Source: UBA9732 sp045116915
GTDB lineage: Bacteria > Spirochaetota > Spirochaetia > Sphaerochaetales > Sphaerochaetaceae
Assembly: GCA_045116915.1 (NCBI GenBank)
Contig: JBGUMQ010000004.1
Coordinates: forward strand, 1 to 20,138
Length of the DNA stretch: 20,138 bases
Reading direction: 5' to 3'
Positions 7,539 to 15,566 of the stretch are shown here, piece by piece. Position 1 is the first letter of the stretch. Each line of letters opens with the position of its first letter. Made by a program: the position numbers and the translations under genes. The notes under the pieces are model-generated. The model did not search any database, was not told the origin of the DNA, and was given only the letters and a program-made list of their open reading frames with translations.

Positions 7539-7778
7539 ATGACGAATAACGAAGTTTTCAACAAGGTCAAGGCCATCATCGCGGACAAGCTCGCTGTCGA
7601 TGAGGACAGCATCACAAGGGATTCTTCCTTCGTGAACGATCTCAAGGCAGACAGCATGGACATCCTCGATCTGGTCAGCGGATTCGAAGAGGAATTCGAC
7701 ATCACGATTCCCGACGAGAAGGGCAGGACGTTCGAGACGGTCGGCGAGGCAGTTGATTATCTGGCGAGCCTTCTCTGA
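7539..7778 (+). CDS. acpP: Acyl carrier protein
   Basis: AcpP carries growing acyl chains on a 4'-phosphopantetheine arm. The 79-aa acidic protein has the attachment motif DSMD with Ser39, and the family ending FETVGEAVDYL. I place the start at the ATG at 7539: GAGGAG (7525-7530) lies 8 nt upstream, whereas the in-frame GTG at 7530 would overlap that SD and the rpmF stop. It lies 5 nt after rpmF and 3 nt before rnc, a usual grouping. Confidence 0.95.
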   Translation: MTNNEVFNKVKAIIADKLAVDEDSITRDSSFVNDLKADSMDILDLVSGFEEEFDITIPDEKGRTFETVGEAVDYLASLL

Positions 7779-7781
7779 TCC

Positions 7782-8522
7782 ATGTCCGATCTGAATTGCG
7801 GAAAAGCTCCTTTCCTTTCTGAAGACAGAAAGAGGGAGCTTTTGTTTTTCCAGGCCGCCAACGGCCTTGATTTCTCCGATATCTCTTTGCTGGACAACGC
7901 TTTCATCCACTCCTCGTTCGCCAACGAGGTGCGTTCGCGCAATGTCAGGGACAACGAGCGTCTGGAGTTCCTCGGAGACAGCGTCCTGAGCGTCGTAGTC
8001 TCCGAATGGCTCTATGCCAACCTGGGCGGCGACGAGGGCGAGTGCACCCGCGTCAGGAGCCTTGTTGTGAGCGAGGATGCGCTGTTCGAGGTCGCCACCG
8101 GCATGGGCCTGGACAAGCTCATGGTAATGGGCAGGGGAGAGGAGCTCTCCGGCGGCAGGCTCAAGAAGGCCATACTCGCGGACTGCACGGAGGCCCTGAT
8201 CGCCGCCGTCTTCCTGGACAAGGGTTTCGATGCCGCCAAGGCGTTCGTGCTGAGGCAGATCGTGCCGATCATCGAGAAGGTGATAGGCAACAGGTACCGC
8301 AAGGACTACAAGACCATGCTGCAGGAGTATGTCCAGAAGAGGTACAAGAAGGTCCCGACATACAGTCTTGTCAGTTCCAGCGGTCCGGAGCACGACCAGC
8401 GTTTCCTCTATTCGGTGACCGTCCAGGGGACCACGTACGGCCCGGCCGAGGGCCACAACAAGAAGGACGCGGAGCAGAACGTGGCCAGGCTCGCGCTCGA
8501 GAAGCTCGGCGTCATCTCTTGA
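7782..8522 (+). CDS. rnc: Ribonuclease III
   Basis: RNase III cuts double-stranded RNA, including rRNA precursors and structured mRNAs. The 246-aa protein has the signature NERLEFLGDS at 58-67 with catalytic Glu62 and Asp66, the second acidic pair in ADCTEALIAAVFLDKG, and a C-terminal double-stranded-RNA-binding domain (about 172-243: DYKTMLQEYVQK, then GHNKKDAEQNVARLALEKL). It is 3 nt after acpP. The stop is one base from the stop of the opposing cca gene, and no terminator lies between, so the two transcripts probably overlap at their 3' ends and could themselves form RNase III substrates. Confidence 0.96.
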   Translation: MSDLNCGKAPFLSEDRKRELLFFQAANGLDFSDISLLDNAFIHSSFANEVRSRNVRDNERLEFLGDSVLSVVVSEWLYANLGGDEGECTRVRSLVVSEDALFEVATGMGLDKLMVMGRGEELSGGRLKKAILADCTEALIAAVFLDKGFDAAKAFVLRQIVPIIEKVIGNRYRKDYKTMLQEYVQKRYKKVPTYSLVSSSGPEHDQRFLYSVTVQGTTYGPAEGHNKKDAEQNVARLALEKLGVIS

Positions 8523-8523
8523 T

Positions 8524-9873
8524 TCATTGCATTTTCTTTTTGTATAAGATTATAGCTTGTTCTGTAAGAGTCTCTTTGACATTGAGCGTGGGATAGTCTA
8601 TGACCATCTCCAGAAGGGCTTCCAGGATCTCACCCATGACCCTGGAGCGGGGGATTCCCGCGGCCGCAAGATCGTCGCCTGTGACGGTAAGGTCCCTGAT
8701 CCCCATGGGCTCGTTCTCCAGGGCTTTTATCCTGGAAATGAACTCGTCGTACTCGTCGGCCTTGGACTTCCCTTCGGATGCGATCTGGTCGCACCACTGG
8801 AGCTCGAAGAGGTTGTCGATGTTGTCTTTCCCGACGCGCCTGATGAAGCGTTTGACGGCTCCGTCGGTCCACTCGCTGCGGTATTTGACCATGTGGTTCT
8901 CGATGAGGACGCACACGTCGTCGATGAGCCTGTTGGAGCACTTGAGCCTCTTCAGAACATCGCGCGCGATCCGGGCGGACTTGACGTCATGGCCGTGGAA
9001 TCTCATTATCCCGTAATTGTTTATGGACATCGTATGCGGTTTGCCGATGTCATGGAGAAGGGCGGCCAGTCGGACCTCGAAACAGTAGTTCCATGAGGCC
9101 GTGGCATCCACCGCATTGTAGATGTGCTCCAGTACGTTGTTCGCACCCACCTTGGTCTGCTCGATCGCCTTGCAGGCCTGGAGTTCCGGCAGGATGATCC
9201 CGAGGATCCCCGTTTCCTCAAGCAGCCTGAGTCCCACGGTGGGGACCCGGGTCATCAGTATCTTGGAAAGCTCGTCGAATATCCTTTCCTGCGACACATC
9301 GGAGATGGTCCCATGCAGGGCCGTGGCGGCCTCGAGTGTGGCGGGATCGGCGAAGAACCCGAGCTTTGAACAGAAACGCGCCAGGCGCATCATCCTGAGG
9401 GCATCCTCGGAGAACCTCTCCCGGGGATCCCCGATCGCGCGGATGACATTGTCCCGGAGGTCCTTCATCCCGTCGAACAGGTCGACTATCCTTCCGTCGG
9501 AGCAATCCGCGGCGAAGGCGTTGACGGTGAAGTCACGGCGTGAGAGGTCCTCCTCCAGGTTGCTGACGAACGTGACGCTGTCGGGATGCCTGCGGTCGGA
9601 GTAGGCGCCTTCGGTCCTGAATGTGGTGACCTCGTAGCTTTCGCCCTGGAAAAGGACGGTGACGGTGCCGTGCTTGATCCCGGTGGGGATGACCTTGCGG
9701 AAGATTTTCATGACCTGCTCCGGCAGCGCGTCCGTGCAGAAGTCGTAGTCGCTGTTGGGAATGCCCAGAAGCCAGTCGCGCACGGCGCCTCCGACTATGT
9801 AGAGGCTGAATCCGTTTTCCCTGAACACTGAGGCGAATCTTGATATCCTGTCGCTTATCGGGTAGGTCTTCAC
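8524..9873 (-). CDS. cca: CCA-adding enzyme / poly(A) polymerase family tRNA nucleotidyltransferase
   Basis: A class II nucleotidyltransferase that adds or repairs the CCA end of tRNA. The 449-aa protein has GGAVRD (28-33) with the catalytic DYD (42-44), RRDFTVNAF (112-120), and the nucleotide-selecting segment DPRERFSEDALRMMRLARF (about 149-167). An HD domain (LLHDIGK, 272-278; FHGHD) follows, as in the bacterial CCA enzymes with an HD phosphohydrolase domain. Full CCA activity versus A-adding or poly(A) activity cannot be told from sequence alone. The start is GTG (9871-9873 on the + strand) giving (M)KTYPISDRI; the SD is weak. It diverges from ileS with 90 bp between. Confidence 0.92.
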   Translation of the reverse strand: MKTYPISDRISRFASVFRENGFSLYIVGGAVRDWLLGIPNSDYDFCTDALPEQVMKIFRKVIPTGIKHGTVTVLFQGESYEVTTFRTEGAYSDRRHPDSVTFVSNLEEDLSRRDFTVNAFAADCSDGRIVDLFDGMKDLRDNVIRAIGDPRERFSEDALRMMRLARFCSKLGFFADPATLEAATALHGTISDVSQERIFDELSKILMTRVPTVGLRLLEETGILGIILPELQACKAIEQTKVGANNVLEHIYNAVDATASWNYCFEVRLAALLHDIGKPHTMSINNYGIMRFHGHDVKSARIARDVLKRLKCSNRLIDDVCVLIENHMVKYRSEWTDGAVKRFIRRVGKDNIDNLFELQWCDQIASEGKSKADEYDEFISRIKALENEPMGIRDLTVTGDDLAAAGIPRSRVMGEILEALLEMVIDYPTLNVKETLTEQAIILYKKKMQ

Positions 9874-9890
9874 CGCCTAAGTCTAGCACC

Positions 9891-9919
9891 TTGAGGCTAT
9901 CTCTGAAAAGTATTATAGT
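9891..9919 (+). promoter_or_regulatory. Divergent promoter region between cca and ileS
   Basis: For ileS, TTGAGG (9891-9896, 4/6) and TATAGT (9914-9919, 5/6) are 17 bp apart. On the minus strand a perfect TATAAT (9917-9912) almost coincides with it and could serve cca, but its best -35 (TTGTAA, 9938-9933) is only 15 bp away. The ileS leader ends with GGAG (9953-9956), 7 nt before the ATG. No T-box-like structure is apparent. Confidence 0.5.
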
Positions 9920-9963
9920 TAGCACGTCTTTTTTACAAGAAATATTATATTTGGAGTACAAAT

Positions 9964-12900
9964 ATGTTCAAAAGCGTAGATCCGAGGCAGGACTTCCCCA
10001 AGATGGAGGAGAGCATCCTTGAGTTCTGGAAGAAAAACGACGTTTTCAGGAAATCGATAGAATCCCGTCCGGCGGACAACGAGTTCTCGTTCTATGACGG
10101 ACCTCCGTTCGCCACAGGCCATCCCCATTACGGACACCTCGTCCCGGGTACCATCAAGGACATCATCCCCAGATACCAGACCATGAAGGGCAAGAGGGTC
10201 TACAGGAACTGGGGCTGGGACTGCCACGGACTCCCGGTCGAGAACGAGATGAAGAAGAAGCTCGGCATCTCCAGCGCAAGGGAGATCAACGAGTATGGCG
10301 TCGCCAGATACAACGAGGAGTGCCGCTCCATAGTCCTTCGCTTCACCAGCGACTGGGAGAACACCATCAACCGCATGGGCCGCTGGGTTGATTTCAGACA
10401 CGGCTACAAGACCATGGACATCAACTTCATGGAGAGCATCTGGTGGGTGTTCAAGTCCCTCTACGACAAGGGACTCATCTACAAGGGATACAACATCCTG
10501 CCGTACAGCCCGGGTCTGGGATGCCCGCTTTCGAACATGGAGGTCAACCTCGGCGGCTACAGGGACGTCACCGATCCCGCCATCACCGTCAGATTCCGCG
10601 TCAGGGATACCGAGGACACCTATTTCCTCGCCTGGACCACGACCCCGTGGACGCTTCCTTCCAACCTGGCGCTCGCTCTGGGTCCGGACATCGACTACGT
10701 CAAGATCCTGGACAAGGAGAGCGGCGACAAGTACATCCTGGGCAAGGCAAGGATCGGCTCGTACTACAAGGCCGAGGATTCCTACGAGATCATCGCTGAG
10801 TACAAGGGACGCGACCTGGCCGGAATGCGCTACTACCCGCTGTTCGACTATTTCGCCGACCTCTACGACAAGGGCGCCTTCGTCACGGTCCTTGGCGACT
10901 ATGTCACGACCGAGGACGGATGCGGAATCGTCCATACGGCTCCCGGTTTCGGTGAGGACGACTACAACGTCCTGAAGGGAACCGGAATCCCCGTGATCTG
11001 CCCGATCGACGACGAGTGCAAGTTCACTTCCGAGGTCAAGGATTACGAGGGCCTGTTCGTCAAGGACGCAGACAAGCAGATCATCCAGAGGCTCAGGGAG
11101 GAGGGCAAGCTCGTCAAGAGGGAGAACTACCTGCACAGCTACCCGTTCTGCTGGAGGACCGGAACCCCTCTGATCTACAGGGCCATGGACTGCTGGTTCG
11201 TGAAGGTCACCGCGATCAAGGACAAGATGGTCGCCAACAACAAGAAGGTCGTCTGGGTGCCCGAGCACCTCAGGGACGGACGTTTCGGAAAGTGGCTCGA
11301 GGGTGCCCGTGACTGGGCCATCTCCAGGAACCGCTTCTGGGGCAACCCGATCCCCGTCTGGCAGTGCGACGGTTCGGACTACGTGGAGGTGATCGGCTCC
11401 ATCGAGGAGCTGGAGAAGAAGTGCGGACAGAAGGTCACCGACCTCCACAAGCACTATGTCGACAACCTCACATGGCCCAGCCCCGACGGAAAGGGAACCA
11501 TGAGAAGGGTGCCCGATGTCCTGGACTGCTGGTTCGAGAGCGGAAGCATGCCTTACGGCCAGCTCCATTATCCGTTCGAGAACAAGGAGCGTTTCGACAA
11601 GACTTTCCCGGCAGACTTCATCTCCGAAGGACTCGACCAGACACGCGGATGGTTCTACACGCTGACGATCATGGCCACGGCCCTGTTCGACAAGCCCGCG
11701 TTCCTGCATAACGTCACCAACGGAATCATCCTTGCCGAGGACGGCGAGAAGATGTCCAAGAGCAAGGGCAACTTCACCGACCCGATGATCCTGGTCAACA
11801 AGTTCGGTGCCGATTCGCTGCGTTTCGCACTCATGAACAGCGCTGCCGTCCATGCCGACGACGTCAAGTTCTCCGACCAGATGGTAAAGGATGTGCTCAA
11901 GAGCCTGATCCTGCCGCTGTGGAACTCGTATTCCTTCTTCGTGACATACGCCAATCTGGACAACTACGAGCCGGACGACACTCCGTACGAGAAGCTGGTC
12001 AACCCGCTGGACCGCTGGATGATCTCCGTCACCGAGGAGCTTTCGGCCAACATGGACGACGCACTGGCCAACTACGATATCCAGAGGGCATGCGGCTACC
12101 TGCTGGCCTTCATGGACAAGCTGAACAACTGGTACATCCGCCGCAGCAGGAGGAGATTCTGGAAGAGCGAGAACGACGGCGACAAGAAGATGGCCTACAA
12201 CACCCTGTACAAGGTGCTGATGACATTCATCAGGCTTGCATGCCCGATCATCCCGTTCATCTGCGAGGAGATCTACCAGAACCTGCGCAGGCCGGAGGAC
12301 CCGGAGAGCGTGCATCTCTGCGACTATCCCGTCTACAACAGGAAGCACAGGGACTATGCGCTTGAGAAGATGATGGACCTCACGATGCAGGCCATCGTCA
12401 TGGGAAGGTCTCTCAGGAGCACCTACAACCTCAAGACACGCCAGCCGCTGAAGAAGCTCTTCCTTGTCGACCGCGACGAGGAGGACCGCAGGATCCTGTC
12501 CGACATGTCCGACATCATCGCCGAGGAGCTGAACGTCAAGGAAGTCGAGATCAATTCCGAAGAGACGGAGCTTGTGGACTACAGCGCCAAGGCCAACTTC
12601 AAGGCCCTGGGCGCCAGGCTCGGAAAGGCGATGAAGGAAGTCGCCGCCAACATCCAGAAGCTCGGTTCTGAGAAGATCGCCCGCATCCTGGACGGCCACG
12701 CGGAGCATATCCTTTTCGGTGACAACGAGAAGGTCGAGGTTTCGGCCGCCGACCTGGTCATCCAGAGAACGGAGAAGGAGAACCTCAAGGTCCTGAACGA
12801 AGGCCGCATCACCATCGGTTTCGACACGGAAGTCGACCAGAACCTCCTGAACGAGGGTCTTGCCCGCGACATCATCCGCGCCATCCAGACGCTGAGGAAG

Positions 12901-13089
12901 GAAAGCGGTTTCGATGTCTCCGACAGGATCGTCCTGGAGATCGGAGGCGACGAGGACGTGAAGGCCGCATACGACCAGTTCAGAGCCATGATCGAGTCCG
13001 AGACCCTGACCGTTTCCTCTTCCTTCAATCCCGACCTGGATGTCGCGGAGAACGATTTCGGCGTGAAACTCAGCATCCGCAAGGCCTGA
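9964..13089 (+). CDS. ileS: Isoleucyl-tRNA synthetase, large eukaryote-like type
   Basis: Charges tRNA-Ile with isoleucine and edits mischarged valine. The 1041-aa class I enzyme has a HIGH-type motif HYGH at 55-58 (GHPHYGHL), WGWDCHGLPVENEMKK (about 80-95), the CP1 editing domain with LAWTTTPWTLPSN (about 222-234), and KMSKS at 596-600. An anticodon-binding helical domain and a long C-terminal extension (from about 820) follow. The extension lacks the cysteine-rich zinc finger that ends the common bacterial type, and the N-terminal sequence (SFYDGPPFATG) resembles the eukaryote-type IleRS2, a group known to be naturally less sensitive to mupirocin. The type assignment rests on remembered family features. 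The start is supported by GGAG 7 nt upstream. Confidence 0.96.
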   Translation: MFKSVDPRQDFPKMEESILEFWKKNDVFRKSIESRPADNEFSFYDGPPFATGHPHYGHLVPGTIKDIIPRYQTMKGKRVYRNWGWDCHGLPVENEMKKKLGISSAREINEYGVARYNEECRSIVLRFTSDWENTINRMGRWVDFRHGYKTMDINFMESIWWVFKSLYDKGLIYKGYNILPYSPGLGCPLSNMEVNLGGYRDVTDPAITVRFRVRDTEDTYFLAWTTTPWTLPSNLALALGPDIDYVKILDKESGDKYILGKARIGSYYKAEDSYEIIAEYKGRDLAGMRYYPLFDYFADLYDKGAFVTVLGDYVTTEDGCGIVHTAPGFGEDDYNVLKGTGIPVICPIDDECKFTSEVKDYEGLFVKDADKQIIQRLREEGKLVKRENYLHSYPFCWRTGTPLIYRAMDCWFVKVTAIKDKMVANNKKVVWVPEHLRDGRFGKWLEGARDWAISRNRFWGNPIPVWQCDGSDYVEVIGSIEELEKKCGQKVTDLHKHYVDNLTWPSPDGKGTMRRVPDVLDCWFESGSMPYGQLHYPFENKERFDKTFPADFISEGLDQTRGWFYTLTIMATALFDKPAFLHNVTNGIILAEDGEKMSKSKGNFTDPMILVNKFGADSLRFALMNSAAVHADDVKFSDQMVKDVLKSLILPLWNSYSFFVTYANLDNYEPDDTPYEKLVNPLDRWMISVTEELSANMDDALANYDIQRACGYLLAFMDKLNNWYIRRSRRRFWKSENDGDKKMAYNTLYKVLMTFIRLACPIIPFICEEIYQNLRRPEDPESVHLCDYPVYNRKHRDYALEKMMDLTMQAIVMGRSLRSTYNLKTRQPLKKLFLVDRDEEDRRILSDMSDIIAEELNVKEVEINSEETELVDYSAKANFKALGARLGKAMKEVAANIQKLGSEKIARILDGHAEHILFGDNEKVEVSAADLVIQRTEKENLKVLNEGRITIGFDTEVDQNLLNEGLARDIIRAIQTLRKESGFDVSDRIVLEIGGDEDVKAAYDQFRAMIESETLTVSSSFNPDLDVAENDFGVKLSIRKA

Positions 13090-13106
13090 TCCTGCAAGGG
13101 ACAACG

Positions 13107-14009
13107 ATGAAGCGCACCACCGGATTCCTGCTTACGGCCCTGTTTCTACTGGTTCTTTTCCTCAGCTCCTGTGCCACACGGAGACCGTATGGGGACGAGC
13201 AGTATTTACAGGGCCTGGGAATCGACGGTGAGTTCGTCGTCACCGTGAACGCCCGGCTTCTGGATGTGGATCAGTATGTGGAAGCGGGCGATCCAGGAGT
13301 GGATTTCATCACAGGCAGGATGACGAGGCTTTCCATCGCCCTGTCCGACAGCAGCGGTACCGCGGGTCCTGTAACCGAGGATTTCTCGGAATTCGACTAC
13401 TACGGTGCCATCGAAGGGGATTTCCCCAAGTCGCTTGTCAGCAGCGCGCTTTCCCTCAGTTCCGTTTTCACCAAGGCCAAGGACAAGGGAACGGGGCTGC
13501 GGTTCTTCACGGACAATGAAAGTGGTCTCCAGGTCGCTGTTCCCGCCAAGGGCATAATCCTTTTCTCATCCACCGATGTGGTTGAGAACTACATTCAGAC
13601 GTACACCAAGGGGCGTCCGAAGAAAATTTCGGATGAGGATGCTGCACGGCTGGCTTCCTCCCAGGTGGGAGTGTATGTCTCCAATCCCAGGACGATGATT
13701 AACCTGGGTTTCGACCTCAACGAGACCGCGCTCTCCAACATAGAATCCATCCTGATGGTGATGGACGACGACGTGATCTCCGCCGAATTCCGCCTGAAGA
13801 GCCAGGATCTGGCGGATTCCTTCTCCGTCCTGATCAAGGCAGGCTATGTGGGCAATCTCAGGAGGGAAGGGATCAAGATAGATGTCGCGAAGCTACGCGA
13901 GATGTTCTCCCAGGAGCTGGACAAGGTGCTTGTCAACGACATGCCGCTGACGCAGGAGCAGAAGGACTCCATACTCCAGGCTTTGACATCGATTTTGGAA
14001 GCCATTTGA
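13107..14009 (+). CDS. Predicted outer-surface or periplasmic lipoprotein of unknown function
   Basis: The 300-aa product begins MKRTTGFLLTALFLLVLFL and then SSC, a signal peptide with lipobox LSSC and lipidated Cys22. Spirochaetal lipoboxes tolerate Ser at these positions. The mature part is a mixed alpha/beta sequence without cysteines and without a domain that I recognise; it has repeated ALSLSSV / ALSNIES-type hydrophobic-serine stretches and an acidic helical C-terminus (residues about 255-300). The ATG at 13107 has AAGGG about 7 nt upstream and lies 17 nt after ileS, so it is probably co-transcribed with ileS. It ends before the twin hairpins, facing the nuclease gene on the other strand. 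Confidence 0.8.
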   Translation: MKRTTGFLLTALFLLVLFLSSCATRRPYGDEQYLQGLGIDGEFVVTVNARLLDVDQYVEAGDPGVDFITGRMTRLSIALSDSSGTAGPVTEDFSEFDYYGAIEGDFPKSLVSSALSLSSVFTKAKDKGTGLRFFTDNESGLQVAVPAKGIILFSSTDVVENYIQTYTKGRPKKISDEDAARLASSQVGVYVSNPRTMINLGFDLNETALSNIESILMVMDDDVISAEFRLKSQDLADSFSVLIKAGYVGNLRREGIKIDVAKLREMFSQELDKVLVNDMPLTQEQKDSILQALTSILEAI

Positions 14010-14027
14010 GCGATAAAAAGAAGGGCT

Positions 14028-14118
14028 TTCCGCTTAAACTTGTTTAATTCGGGATTTAAGCGGAACAAAATCGGCATTTCTTCCGCTTAATCTTTAAAAA
14101 ACGGGGTATTAAGCGGAA
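14028..14118. repeat. Twin-hairpin element: four alternating copies of TTCCGCTTAA
   Basis: The word TTCCGCTTAA occurs at 14028-14037 and 14081-14090, and its complement TTAAGCGGAA at 14056-14065 and 14109-14118. The first pair forms an 11-bp stem (14028-14038 with 14055-14065) with a 16-nt loop; the second forms an 11-bp stem (14081-14091 with 14108-14118), also with a 16-nt loop. Loop sequences differ. Copies 2 and 3 can pair alternatively (10 bp, 15-nt loop). It fills the gap between the convergent lipoprotein and nuclease genes and could act as a two-way terminator, although neither stem is directly followed by a T-run. Confidence 0.85.
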
Positions 14119-14125
14119 ATGCGGA

Positions 14126-14917
14126 TTACAGAAGATACATTTCGATTGTTTTCTCTATGATATCTTCGGTCAGTTCCGTTTTCCCACCGGAGAAAGTAAT
14201 GATGAGACCGTTTCCAGGGAACAGGTTGTCCGCTTCATAAAGTCTGATCTTATACATCATGCTGTTCATGACATAGTCCGGTTTGTCCATCATTCCGAAG
14301 TGTTCCCAGAAGAACTCATACCCTGTGTTCTTGTTCTTTACATAGAAATCAGGATGCAATACAACGCCGTTGACTGCTCTGTAAGGGAATTCATATTTGT
14401 AGGGGATATTGTGTCTGTATAACGCATTGGCGATATTGTACTCATTCATCGAGCGAACGAGTTCACCTCTATGTGTGGGAATATAGTATCTGCCTTCCTC
14501 CGGATCAGATGTGACTTTGTTGACAAGAGCATTCCAGCTCTCCAATGAATCGGCTCTTGTGGGAAACAATTGCTTTATGTACTTCTTTCTGTCCGGGTGC
14601 AGTTTCTCATATACCCTGGAGACTTCCTGGTTGTTTTCTATCTCAATGAGAGAATCGATAATGGATATCTCGGATTGGATTGCGGGAATTAGCTTCAGGT
14701 AATAGTCTTTCTTTACAAGATCCGTAATCAGCTTGTTGTCCAAGAGTCTTGTCCCGTTGTATCGACCGTTTTCCGTCACATGATAGTAGTATGTTGTTCC
14801 ATGGGAGGAAGAAACCCTGAGTGACCCCTCAGGCGCGCATTTCCTCAGCCAGGCATTGCACTGACCGGCGACTTTGGAGAAAGACTTTCTTCTTTCGACA
14901 AGAAGTTTCCGCAACAT
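14126..14917 (-). CDS. Putative stand-alone PD-(D/E)XK-superfamily nuclease
   Basis: The 263-aa protein has a C-terminal part (about 148-263) laid out like a restriction-endonuclease-like fold: a helix with glutamates (HRGELVRSMNEYNIANALYR, Glu152 and Glu159), an ExPYR strand, HPDF with Asp190, then FFWEHFG with Glu205-His206, and a later helix with MYKIRLYEADN. The PDF and EHFG pattern is what I know from small PD-(D/E)XK-like proteins of Firmicutes and spirochaetes, usually annotated as hypothetical. The N-terminal ~145 residues are helical and unassigned. The gene is visibly more AT-rich than its neighbours and uses A/T-ending codons, suggesting horizontal acquisition. It stands alone, without a methyltransferase or helicase. 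A clear SD is not seen. Cellular role unknown; anti-phage defence is only a guess. Confidence 0.75.
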   Translation of the reverse strand: MLRKLLVERRKSFSKVAGQCNAWLRKCAPEGSLRVSSSHGTTYYYHVTENGRYNGTRLLDNKLITDLVKKDYYLKLIPAIQSEISIIDSLIEIENNQEVSRVYEKLHPDRKKYIKQLFPTRADSLESWNALVNKVTSDPEEGRYYIPTHRGELVRSMNEYNIANALYRHNIPYKYEFPYRAVNGVVLHPDFYVKNKNTGYEFFWEHFGMMDKPDYVMNSMMYKIRLYEADNLFPGNGLIITFSGGKTELTEDIIEKTIEMYLL

Positions 14918-14925
14918 CGTCTATC

Positions 14926-14954
14926 ATTCTGATTGGATGTGTAAAATGTTTCAA
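14926..14954 (-). promoter_or_regulatory. Possible promoter of the nuclease gene
   Basis: Read on the minus strand, TTGAAA (14954-14949, 5/6) and CAGAAT (14931-14926, 4/6) are 17 bp apart. The predicted start point lies only a few nucleotides upstream of the ATG at 14917, again a near-leaderless arrangement without SD. Moderate evidence only. Confidence 0.35.
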
Positions 14955-14972
14955 TATAGTATTTTGAGTTTT

Positions 14973-15566
14973 TTATGTTGCAGTTGTGAAGGAGGAGAAC
15001 GCGATTTGTTCGTAGATGGGGCCGGAGGGGCGCAGGGTGCTCTTGTAGAGGGTGATGCCGTTCACCGTGAAAGGAATATGCGCCACTTCGATCGAGTTCA
15101 GCCTGACGGGGCTCAGGTCCACACGCCTTCCGAGCGTGATGTGGGCGCGGAAGGGCTTGTCGTCGAACGGGATGCGCACATCCCATGCGGCGCGGTAGAC
15201 ATCCTGCGCAAGGGAGAGCAGGGTGTTGTCACGTTCCGTCGAGCAGAAGACCGTGGCCGATTCGCTCTGGCCGAAGAAACCCAGCCTGCAGAGCTTCAGG
15301 TCGAAAGGTTTGTATTTCTCCGAGACATCCTCCAGCACAGCCATGAGGTTGTCGGCCTGGGCGGGAGTGATGTCGCCCAGGAATGCGACAGTCATGTGGT
15401 ACATGTCGGAAGAAGGGTAGGAGCCGTGGCATTGCCCTTTGAGCAGGGCTGCAAGCCTGGAAAGCTCATGACGGGCTTCCGATCCGACATCGAGGGCCAG
15501 GAAAGCGCGGAAAGTGCTGTCGTGCCCGAAGTTGCGCGGGCGGTGTTCGTAGCGGCGGTCAGACAT
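14973..15566 (-). CDS. thpR: RNA 2',3'-cyclic phosphodiesterase (2H family, ThpR)
   Basis: The 197-aa protein contains the two catalytic HxT motifs of the 2H phosphoesterase family: HMTVAFLG (His57, Thr59) and HITLGRRV (His142, Thr144). ThpR opens 2',3'-cyclic phosphates at RNA ends to 2'-phosphates and was first described as a 2'-5' RNA ligase acting on tRNA halves. FRAFLALDV near residue 19 is the usual family N-terminus, so about 18 residues precede it. The ATG lies inside the end of thiI (8-nt overlap, ATGTCTGA), showing translational coupling. It is the last gene of the unit; no clear terminator follows. Confidence 0.92.
   Translation of the reverse strand: MSDRRYEHRPRNFGHDSTFRAFLALDVGSEARHELSRLAALLKGQCHGSYPSSDMYHMTVAFLGDITPAQADNLMAVLEDVSEKYKPFDLKLCRLGFFGQSESATVFCSTERDNTLLSLAQDVYRAAWDVRIPFDDKPFRAHITLGRRVDLSPVRLNSIEVAHIPFTVNGITLYKSTLRPSGPIYEQIAFSSFTTAT

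Noticed and set aside
7497..8456. 319-codon minus-strand frame over acpP and rnc
   Set aside because: It is a codon-bias shadow of two clearly identified genes, with no domain and no ribosome-binding site.
9919..13104. 1061-codon open frame on the minus strand antisense to ileS
   Set aside because: It is a mirror of ileS codon bias (GC-rich third positions); the opposite strand encodes a complete IleRS with all motifs, and this frame has no recognisable domain and an unnatural composition.
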